Part shown: positions 17,683-24,688 of the stretch, piece by piece
Numbering within the stretch: the stretch's first letter is position 1
Layout: the number at the start of each line of letters is the position of its first letter
Assembly (NCBI GenBank): GCA_016715105.1
Contig: JADKBO010000017.1
Span: 105,952 to 169,951 of the forward strand
Source of the DNA: Saprospiraceae bacterium
Lineage (GTDB): Bacteria; Bacteroidota; Bacteroidia; Chitinophagales; Saprospiraceae
DNA length: 64,000 nt
Direction: 5' to 3'
The notes under the pieces: generated by a model
The model's database searches: none
What the model saw: the letters and a program-made list of their open reading frames with translations, nothing else
Told to the model about the DNA's origin: nothing
Position numbers and translations under genes: made by a program

Positions 17683-18147
17683 ATGTCTCCACAAGAACGA
17701 TTTGAATCTTTACAATTGATTTTGCCACCGGCACCAACGCCAAAAGGAGTTTACAAACCTTGCTTGATCGTTGATAATTTTCTTTATGTCTCTGGACATG
17801 GACCTGCAATAGATGCAATAGAATTAATGACCGGCAGAATTGGTGAAAGTGTTGATATGGAATTTGGGAAATTGGCTGCAAGGCAAACTGGTCTTGCCAT
17901 ATTGTCGACCATCATTGCCAACTTGGGCAATCTGGACAAAATAAAAAGAGTTGTCAAGTTACTAGGTATGGTCAATTGCGTTCCAGAATTTGAAAACCAT
18001 CCCTCTGTCATCAATGGTTGCAGTGAATTATATGCCGAAATTTGGGGAATTGAAAATGGCATTGGAGTGAGAAGCGCTGTAGGAATGGGTTCCCTACCCC
18101 AAAATATAACTGTCGAAATTGAAGGTCTGTTTGAATTGCATGTTTAA
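17683..18147 (+). CDS. RidA/YjgF family imine deaminase-like protein
   Basis: A 154-residue protein of the YjgF/YER057c/UK114 superfamily, of the longer type with an N-terminal extension (ERFESLQLILPPAPTPKGVYKP). The core shows NFLYVSGHGP, the LAILSTIIANLGNLDKIKRVVKLLGMVN helix-strand and the C-terminal RSAVGMGSLPQNITVEIEGLFEL, where the usual RidA substrate Arg would be the Arg of RSAVG. Members hydrolyse reactive enamines or imines made by PLP enzymes. The next gene, 11 bases on, is a PLP enzyme, which fits that role. Trimeric and cytoplasmic by family. Confidence 0.85.
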   Translation: MSPQERFESLQLILPPAPTPKGVYKPCLIVDNFLYVSGHGPAIDAIELMTGRIGESVDMEFGKLAARQTGLAILSTIIANLGNLDKIKRVVKLLGMVNCVPEFENHPSVINGCSELYAEIWGIENGIGVRSAVGMGSLPQNITVEIEGLFELHV

Positions 18148-18158
18148 AATGTCACTAC

Positions 18159-19259
18159 ATGTATAATATAGATAAGGTTGACCAAATTGATACTCCTGCT
18201 TTACTTGTCTTCCCTGACTTAGCAAAACACAACGTTGATCTTGCGATCAAAATGTGTCCAGATGTACAAAACCTTTGGCCCCACATTAAAACTCATAAGA
18301 CCAAAGAAGTTATCGAAATTTGCAAAGAGGTGGGAATCCAAAATTTCAAATGTGCAACCATTGCTGAAGCAGAACTCTTAGGTATTTGTGGCGCAAAAAG
18401 GGTGTTGGTAGCTTATCAATTGGTTGGCATTAAAATCAACCGCTTTTTAGCATTGAAAAACAAATTTCCAACCACCCATTTTGCTTGTTTGATCGATAAT
18501 CTGGAAGTGATAGATTTATATCAAAAGTCGGCGGATGCTTTTCAAACAACCATAGAGGTATTTATTGACATCAATTCAGGCATGAATAGGACTGGAATTG
18601 CACCTGAAAATGCACTGGCATTGGCAAATAAAATCTTAGAAACACCAAGTTTAAATTTGCTGGGCATTCACGTTTATGATGGGCACATCAGAGACAGCGA
18701 TATCGATGTTCGTACAGAAAATTGTCACATTGCTTTTGAAAAAATAAGTCAATTAAAACAAAATCTAGAAAACACTTATAATATCCAGATAGAGCTCATC
18801 GTGGGAGGTTCTCCTACCTTCCCTATCCATGCAGCCAGAAAAAACGTCATTTGCAGTCCGGGTACTTTTGTCTTTTGGGATTATGGATATCAAATTTCTT
18901 GTCCTGAGCAAAAATTCAAACCTGCCATTTGGATTGCCACCCGTGTTATTTCTATTCCTGATGAAAAAACCATTTGTACTGACTTGGGTCATAAATCAGT
19001 AGCCGCAGAAAATACATTGGATAAACGCCTACATTTCCTCCATGAAATTGATTTAAAAGTAATAAGCCAAAGCGAAGAACATCTGATTTTACAATCTGAA
19101 AATGAACATCATTACAAAGTTGGGGATATTTTATACGCTCTCCCTTACCATGTTTGTCCTACAGTGGCTTTATACAATGATTTACAAGTTGTGCAAAATC
19201 AAGAGATTACCGATGAAGTTTGGACCGTTATAGCAAGAAGTAGAAAAATCTCCATTTGA
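18159..19259 (+). CDS. D-threonine aldolase-like / D-serine dehydratase-like PLP enzyme
   Basis: A 366-residue fold-III PLP enzyme: an alanine-racemase-like N-terminal barrel followed by a D-serine-dehydratase-like C-terminal domain. The PLP Lys is in WPHIKTHKT near residue 47, after the typical DTPALLVF entry. IDINSGMNRTGI and VYDGHIRD are barrel strands. The C-terminal DLGHKSVAAE and LPYHVCPTVALY contain the His and Cys that bind a divalent metal in the DTA/DSD family. It could cleave D-beta-hydroxy amino acids or dehydrate D-serine/D-threonine. The adjoining RidA gene favours a reaction that releases an enamine. Second gene of a three-gene plus-strand unit. Confidence 0.85.
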   Translation: MYNIDKVDQIDTPALLVFPDLAKHNVDLAIKMCPDVQNLWPHIKTHKTKEVIEICKEVGIQNFKCATIAEAELLGICGAKRVLVAYQLVGIKINRFLALKNKFPTTHFACLIDNLEVIDLYQKSADAFQTTIEVFIDINSGMNRTGIAPENALALANKILETPSLNLLGIHVYDGHIRDSDIDVRTENCHIAFEKISQLKQNLENTYNIQIELIVGGSPTFPIHAARKNVICSPGTFVFWDYGYQISCPEQKFKPAIWIATRVISIPDEKTICTDLGHKSVAAENTLDKRLHFLHEIDLKVISQSEEHLILQSENEHHYKVGDILYALPYHVCPTVALYNDLQVVQNQEITDEVWTVIARSRKISI

Positions 19260-19296
19260 TGTTGGATAAACATTCACTATTTTAAAAAACAAAGCC

Positions 19297-20376
19297 ATGT
19301 TTATTTTTGATGCTCACTTAGATTTAAGTATGAATGCCATGGATTGGAATCGCGATTTGACTCAATCCATTGATTCTCTGAATGCTCGAGAATCAGGACA
19401 AATAGATTTACCTGGTAGAGGAAATGCAACGGTAACTTTTGAGGAGCTTCGCAAAGGAAATATTGGCATGGTCATAGCTACCCAAATAGCAAGATATACC
19501 GCAAAGGATAATCCTTTACCCGGATGGCAATCTCCGCAACAGGCGTGGGCTCACACCCAAGGACAATTGGCTTGGTATAAAGAAATGGAGGCTTGTGGTG
19601 AATTGAAACAAATCAAAAATTTGACCAACCTTCATGGGCATTTAGATAATTGGAATGATGAGCAAAATTCGTCTAAAAAACCAATTGGGTATATTTTGAG
19701 TTTGGAAGGAGCAGATTCCCTGGTCGATGTAAGTTATGTAGAGCGAGCTTTTGCTTACGGTTTACGAGCAATAGGTCCAGCACATTATGGACCTGGAAGA
19801 TATGCCTATGGAACAAATGCAATAGGTGGATTGGGACCACAAGGCAAGGAGTTACTCAAAGAAATGGAACGGCTGCAAATCATATTGGATGCTACTCATT
19901 TATGTGACATCAGTTTTTGGGAGGCCATGGATAATTTCAATGGAGCTGTTTGGGCAAGTCATAACTTGTGTCGTAGTTTGGTCAATCACAACCGACAATT
20001 TGATGATGCCCAAATCAAAGTTTTAATTGAGCGTGGCGCTGTAATAGGCGGAGCACTGGACGCTTGGATGATGGTGCCCAACTGGATCAAAGGACTTTCA
20101 AATGCTGCTGACTTGAATTGTTCTTTGAATACCCTCATTGATCATTTCGATCACATTTGTCAATTAGCAGGAAATGCAGATCATATAGCACTTGGTACCG
20201 ACCTTGATGGCGGTTTTGGTACAGAACAATGTCCACATGATTTGACAACTATTTCAGATTTAAATAAATTGCCAGATCTACTTGAAAAAAGAGGATACAG
20301 TACGGAAGATATTGCTAAAATCTTGCATGGTAACTGGATTCGATTTTTAAACCGAGCTTGGGCAAATCTAGATTAA
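19297..20376 (+). CDS. M19 membrane dipeptidase family
   Basis: A 359-residue metallopeptidase of the renal dipeptidase family. Zinc-site motifs are FDAHLDLSMN (HxD), SLEGADSL (bridging Glu), LDATHLCD and WASHNLCRSL (His residues) and LGTDLDGGFG (Asp). There is no signal peptide or anchor, so this copy is cytoplasmic despite the family name. Family members cleave dipeptides, often with a D-residue at the C-terminal position. It follows the PLP enzyme gene by 37 bases. Together with RidA it suggests use of D-amino-acid-containing dipeptides, for example from peptidoglycan (inference). Confidence 0.88.
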   Translation: MFIFDAHLDLSMNAMDWNRDLTQSIDSLNARESGQIDLPGRGNATVTFEELRKGNIGMVIATQIARYTAKDNPLPGWQSPQQAWAHTQGQLAWYKEMEACGELKQIKNLTNLHGHLDNWNDEQNSSKKPIGYILSLEGADSLVDVSYVERAFAYGLRAIGPAHYGPGRYAYGTNAIGGLGPQGKELLKEMERLQIILDATHLCDISFWEAMDNFNGAVWASHNLCRSLVNHNRQFDDAQIKVLIERGAVIGGALDAWMMVPNWIKGLSNAADLNCSLNTLIDHFDHICQLAGNADHIALGTDLDGGFGTEQCPHDLTTISDLNKLPDLLEKRGYSTEDIAKILHGNWIRFLNRAWANLD

Positions 20377-20448
20377 GGTTAAGGTTACTATGGTTTTGAA
20401 TGTTTTGGATAGAACCATATCTTTGTGAAAGCTCAACAAACCCTGCAA

Positions 20449-21984
20449 ATGTTACACCAATACAAAAAACTACTCGCCACGCTCACAGTTATTCTTAGCC
20501 TTCCGTTGATTGCGAATGCTACAATTTTATATGTAAGTACTACAGGCGCTGGACTCACAAATGGAAGTTCGTGGGCTAATGCTTTTTCAGAATTTCAACT
20601 ACAATTTGCAATTAACTCTGCAATCAGTGGGGACAGTATTTTTGTTTCATGCGGTGTTTACAGACCAACATCAGGTACAAATAGGTCCATTTCATTTGCT
20701 ATGAGAAACAATATCAAAATCTTTGGCAGTTTTCAAGGTTTTGAAAATCAACCTGGTGAAAGAGCATTTTCTTGTGGACCATGCACCATTTTGAGTGGGA
20801 ATATCAATAATTCCAATATATCTACAGACAATTCTTATAAAGTAATCCTTAATCGCAACCTCAACAATAGTGCATTACTAGATGGATTTGTGATCAGGGA
20901 TGGATACGATCAACGCAATCCTGCCTCGATAGAAATGGGGCTTGGTGCGGGAATTTATAATGGAGGAAGCGGTACCATGCCTAGCAGTGAAGGAAGTTTG
21001 TGCAGCCCCACCATCCGAAATTGTGTCATTCAAAATAATTATGCTGCATTTGGCGCAGGAATTTTCAACAATGGTCATCAAAACGGGAATGCTTCACCTA
21101 TTTTGGACAATTGTATCATCTTTAATAATACTGCATCCATTTCAGGAGGGGGTATTGACAACTTTGGTTGGATAAATGGTAATGCTTCCCCTACTTTAAA
21201 CAACTGTCTAGTTGTGAATAATTTTGCATCATTGCGTGCAGGTGGCATGTATTGCTGGGGAGGTTTAGGAGGTAATGCAAATGCAGTTTTGAATAATTGC
21301 ACATTTGCAAATAATCATGCGGTTTCATTAGCTGGTGGCATCATTGCAGATAATTCCGACAATTTAGATGGCAGTCCTCCCTTTTCTGGGAATGCCAATA
21401 TTGTTCTAAAAAATAGTATACTTTGGGGAAATACTGCGCCACAAGGTCCACAGTTTTATCTAAATGGTGGATCTGTTTCGGCAACATATTCAAATATTGA
21501 TATGGCAAACCAATCTGCTCCACATCAACTTACAGGATCCACTTTAGGAAATATACTGAGTTATCCAGCATTTTTAGATTCTACATCCATCATGGGTTTG
21601 GACAATTGTTTGATGACAAATGATGATGGTTTTGCTTTAAACATTACTTCCATCGGAATCAACGCTGGGATAGATGGTGATACAATTTCAATTGATTTAT
21701 CTCAAAATAATAGGGTTATAGGATTGAGTGTTGATTTGGGACCTTATGAATATGTTTTATCAGATACCTGCGTTTGGACTGGCAATGCTAACCAATCTTG
21801 GGAATTAGCCCAGAACTGGATGCCAGAAAGAATTCCGGATGCTGATCAAATGGTGCGCATCCCTAACAGTGCATTGGCACCTAACCAACCTGTGATCCAC
21901 AACCTGCATGTCATCTGCCGTAAACTTTGGAATTTCGGAATCGTTCAGCTATCGGGATTCTCAACACTTACTTTAAAAGAATAA
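20449..21984 (+). CDS. Secreted right-handed beta-helix surface protein
   Basis: About 511 residues from ATG 20449; a GTG at 20425 is in frame eight codons earlier. A signal peptide ends at LPLIANA. Residues about 30-340 are a Pmp/choice-of-anchor-like beta-helix: ILYVSTTGAGLTNGSSWANAF at the start, then NCVIQNN, NCIIFNNTAS, NCLVVNNFAS and NCTFANNHA, repeated rungs with GG turns and Asn ladders. After a linker the C-terminus (CVWTGNANQSWELAQNW...IPDADQMVRIP) is a small W/NW module also seen at the end of the 59.7-kb protein. There is no T9SS sorting domain after it, so its anchoring is unclear. Probably an adhesin or glycan-binding protein. Confidence 0.75.
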   Translation: MLHQYKKLLATLTVILSLPLIANATILYVSTTGAGLTNGSSWANAFSEFQLQFAINSAISGDSIFVSCGVYRPTSGTNRSISFAMRNNIKIFGSFQGFENQPGERAFSCGPCTILSGNINNSNISTDNSYKVILNRNLNNSALLDGFVIRDGYDQRNPASIEMGLGAGIYNGGSGTMPSSEGSLCSPTIRNCVIQNNYAAFGAGIFNNGHQNGNASPILDNCIIFNNTASISGGGIDNFGWINGNASPTLNNCLVVNNFASLRAGGMYCWGGLGGNANAVLNNCTFANNHAVSLAGGIIADNSDNLDGSPPFSGNANIVLKNSILWGNTAPQGPQFYLNGGSVSATYSNIDMANQSAPHQLTGSTLGNILSYPAFLDSTSIMGLDNCLMTNDDGFALNITSIGINAGIDGDTISIDLSQNNRVIGLSVDLGPYEYVLSDTCVWTGNANQSWELAQNWMPERIPDADQMVRIPNSALAPNQPVIHNLHVICRKLWNFGIVQLSGFSTLTLKE

Positions 21985-22115
21985 TAACAGTTAAAATTTA
22001 AGTTTGAGGCTTATTTATACGTACTAAAGGAAGTTTTCAACACTTTTTTCAGAATATATTTCTGAACATATATCCAAATCATTTATAAATATTTTAACAT
22101 TACTAATTTATTGCT

Positions 22116-22123
22116 TAAATTTG
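22116..22123 (+). promoter_or_regulatory. Candidate -7 element for the DUF937-OmpA gene
   Basis: TAAATTTG fits TAnnTTTG and ends 42 bases before the ATG at 22166. No clear TTTG lies 19-21 bases upstream, so support is modest. Confidence 0.35.
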
Positions 22124-22165
22124 TTTCAGTTAGAAATATTTTTCTTAATAAATTAATCATTAGTT

Positions 22166-23437
22166 ATGTCAATCAACATTTTAGAATTAGTGAAAGACCA
22201 AGTTTCTGGGCAATTAGCTAGTCAAGCTAGTAGTTTTCTCGGAGAATCGGAATCAGGTGTAGCAAAAGCATTGGGCGGAATTATGCCTGCATTGATGGGA
22301 GGCATGATCAACAAAGCTTCTACAGATTCAGGTTCACAAGGTTTGATGGATTTGATCGGTAAAGTCGATCTCAATAGTCTGGGAAATATCGCAGGACTAT
22401 TTGGCGGAGGGTCAAGTTCAGTAAATACCGTGCTAAACTCAGGAGGTGGCATTGTAGAAAGCCTATTGGGCAGTAAAGCTGGAGGAATCATTGATTTCAT
22501 AGCAAATATGGCTGGACTCAAAAGTTCTTCATCTTCTTCATTATTGAAAATGGCTGCTCCATTTTTGATGAGTGTTGTTGGTAAGCAAATTTCTGGTAAA
22601 GGCGTTGGCTTTTTGAAGGATTTGATCATGGGCCAAAAGAGTTACGTTTCTGCTGCTATGCCCGCTGGTTTGAGCAACTTATTAGGCTTTTCTGACATGT
22701 TGGATAAAGTACCTGAAGTTATAAAAACACCTATACAGACAAGTATTCCTACGCCACCACCAACTCCAACAGCTTCTATGAGTGCGCCATCAACCACTAG
22801 TTCTGGTGGGGGTAATCTTCTTAAGTGGCTTTTACCTCTTCTTTTAGCAGGTGCAGCACTTTGGTTTTTCACCAAAGACGGGTGTAATAAAAAGGTAGAA
22901 GAAACAGGTATGACAGAAGCTGTTACTGAAGTCGTGGATAGTGCTGCCATCAAGGCAAAAGCTGCAATGGAAGCTACGAAAGCTTTATTTAGCAACGTCA
23001 ATGCTGAAGCGAAAGCAATTTTTGATTCCTTAAAATTGGAAGCAGGATCCGCTCCAGAGCAGATCAAAAACTATATTGATGCAGGTTTCAACGGAGACCC
23101 TATGTTTTTGATCAAAAACGTCAATTTTGCAAGTGGCTCTGCGCTACTTTCAAAGGAAGCACAAATGGAAGTTGATCATTTAGCTTCTTTATTGAAAGCA
23201 TATCCAGGTGTAAAAATTGAAATCAATGGACACACTGACAGTTCAGGAGATGCAGCCAAAAATCAAACGTTATCTGAAGCTAGGGCAGCTTCAATTATGG
23301 GCCGTTTGATCGCACAAGGAGTCGAAGCCACAAGATTGAAAGCTCAAGGATTTGGTCCTAATCAACCAGTTGCTGATAATAGCACCCCAGAAGGTATGGC
23401 TAAAAACAGAAGGATTGAATTGAAGGTTGTTCAATAA
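22166..23437 (+). CDS. DUF937-OmpA fusion envelope protein
   Basis: A 423-residue protein. Residues 1-180 match DUF937: LGESESGVAKALGGIMPALMGGMINKAS, glycine-rich turns and repeated helices. A Pro/Thr/Ser linker (about 190-213) leads to one transmembrane helix (about 218-235, LLKWLLPLLLAGAALWFF). A helical spacer follows, and residues 315-423 form an OmpA/MotB peptidoglycan-binding domain with NVNFASGSALLSKEA, INGHTDSSGD, LSEARAASI and NRRIELKV. With no signal peptide, the DUF937 part should face the cytoplasm and the OmpA part the periplasm, linking an unknown inner-face activity to the cell wall. A strong terminator follows, so it is monocistronic. Confidence 0.9.
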   Translation: MSINILELVKDQVSGQLASQASSFLGESESGVAKALGGIMPALMGGMINKASTDSGSQGLMDLIGKVDLNSLGNIAGLFGGGSSSVNTVLNSGGGIVESLLGSKAGGIIDFIANMAGLKSSSSSSLLKMAAPFLMSVVGKQISGKGVGFLKDLIMGQKSYVSAAMPAGLSNLLGFSDMLDKVPEVIKTPIQTSIPTPPPTPTASMSAPSTTSSGGGNLLKWLLPLLLAGAALWFFTKDGCNKKVEETGMTEAVTEVVDSAAIKAKAAMEATKALFSNVNAEAKAIFDSLKLEAGSAPEQIKNYIDAGFNGDPMFLIKNVNFASGSALLSKEAQMEVDHLASLLKAYPGVKIEINGHTDSSGDAAKNQTLSEARAASIMGRLIAQGVEATRLKAQGFGPNQPVADNSTPEGMAKNRRIELKVVQ

Positions 23438-23458
23438 AATATCTATCTAATAAATGGA

Positions 23459-23501
23459 GGGAGATAAAAATAGTGACTTGTTTTTATCTCCCTTTTTTTT
23501 T
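23459..23501 (+). terminator. Strong intrinsic terminator
   Basis: A perfect 12-bp stem (GGGAGATAAAAA at 23459-23470 with TTTTTATCTCCC at 23481-23492), a 10-base loop and a T-tract at 23493-23501, beginning 21 bases after the DUF937-OmpA stop. Confidence 0.93.
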
Positions 23502-23581
23502 GACTTGAATTGTCGGGGTATTTTAAATCCTCCTTTGCTAAATTTTGGTTGAACGATAGCTTCCGTTATCAAAAAATGTCC

Positions 23582-23611
23582 TATCCGTAATTAAACGTTT
23601 AATTACGGATA
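23582..23611. repeat. 30-bp perfect palindrome
   Basis: TATCCGTAATTAAAC (23582-23596) is followed directly by its exact reverse complement, with no spacer. It lies between the terminator of the OmpA gene and the -7 element of the Rpn-like gene, 59 bases before its start codon. With no loop it is a better protein-binding site than an RNA hairpin; it may be an operator or a recognition site of a mobile element. Confidence 0.9.
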
Positions 23612-23640
23612 ATTACTATCTCGCTATTATCTCCTCGATT

Positions 23641-23648
23641 TATATTTG
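23641..23648 (+). promoter_or_regulatory. Candidate -7 element for the Rpn-like gene
   Basis: TATATTTG, a perfect TAnnTTTG match, ends 21 bases before the ATG at 23670. The 30-bp palindrome covers the region roughly -35 to -65 relative to the expected start of transcription. Confidence 0.5.
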
Positions 23649-23669
23649 GATTTGAAAAACTATAGAAAA

Positions 23670-24556
23670 ATGAGATATTTAGACCCGAAAAATGACCTAA
23701 TATTCAAACGAGTATTTGGAGAACATCCCAAATTACCATTTCCTTTTTGAATGCCTTATTACCTTTAGAACCAGGGCATGAGATTCTTGAGATTGAATAT
23801 ATGCAAACTGAATTAGTTCCTGACACACCTGCAATTGTGAAAAATTCAATTGTGGATGTAAGGTGTAAGGACACTTTAGGTCGACAATTTATTGTCGAGA
23901 TGCAAATGTTTTGGTCCAATGCTTTTATGAATCGTGTTTTCTACAATGCCTCAAAAGTCTTCGTCAGGCAGTTAAAAAAAGGTATTAAATATAAGAAAAT
24001 TATGCCCGTTTATGCCTTGTCTCTTGTAAATGAAAATTTTGAAAAAGACATTGATGATTACTACCATCATTATCAAATGAGACATCAAAAACATAGCTCC
24101 AAAAAAATAGATGCCATACATCTGATTTTCATAGAACTACCTAAATTTACCTACAAAAATCATAGTGAAAAGAAACTTACAGTCCTTTGGTTGCGTTACC
24201 TTAGTGAAATGGATAAATTAATGAGCATGAAGGAAGAAAAATTCTCTTTGCCTCCTGAAATTTTGGAGGCTATGGAACTTACTGATGAAAGTAATTATAC
24301 ACCTGAACAATTGCTCGCCTATGACAAATATCTAGACGCCATTCGTACTGAAGAAATGTTCAGGGAAGACGCTGAAGAAAGAGAAGCTCAAAGAGAAGCT
24401 CAGGGAGAAGCTCGAGGTGAGGCTCGAGGTGAGGCTAAGGGTGAAAGAAAAAAAGCATTAATGACAGCCAAAAACCTTAAAGTATTAGGTTTATTGTCAA
24501 ACAAACAAATTGCAGATGCCACTGGCCTCGCCATTGAAGAAGTTGAGGAACTTTAG
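23670..24556 (+). pseudogene. Rpn/PD-(D/E)XK nuclease family transposase, frameshifted near its start
   Basis: Frame one from ATG 23670 reads MRYLDPKNDLIFKRVFGEHPKL and then stops; frame two from about 23738 continues ISFLNALLPLEP to the end. A one-base loss near 23736 (CC where about three bases are expected) explains the break. Joined, they give about 295 residues of the PDDEXK_2/Rpn family: DPKNDLIFKRVF, VDVRCKDTLGRQFIVEMQM (catalytic D...ExQ core), NRVFYNASKVFVRQL, then a charged coiled tail of EARG repeats and a final helix-turn-helix-like NKQIADATGLAIEEVEEL. Rpn proteins are DNA nucleases that promote recA-independent recombination and resemble mobile genes. Inactive, or recoded, or a sequencing error. 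Confidence 0.85.
24383..24442 (+). repeat. Five in-frame 12-bp tandem repeats in the Rpn-like gene
   Basis: Five consecutive 12-base units (gaagctcaaaga, gaagctcaggga, gaagctcgaggt, gaggctcgaggt, gaggctaagggt) encode EAQR, EAQG, EARG, EARG, EAKG. They form the charged helical spacer before the C-terminal helix-turn-helix-like end. The unit number is likely to vary by slippage without changing the frame. Confidence 0.9.
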
Positions 24557-24688
24557 TCACATTTCTTAGCTGAAGTCAAGGCGGATGATGGTATTTTTAA
24601 ATAAAGTGTATACTATACAAGAACCATGACCCGCAGATAAAAACTCTATGATTCTATCTTTATGGAATTGAATTTTGACAAACCCGAA

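Noticed and set aside
23670..24556. Defence nuclease or toxin-antitoxin system
   Set aside because: The PD-(D/E)XK core with an EARG-repeat tail matches the Rpn/transposase-like family; no antitoxin-like or defence partner gene is adjacent.
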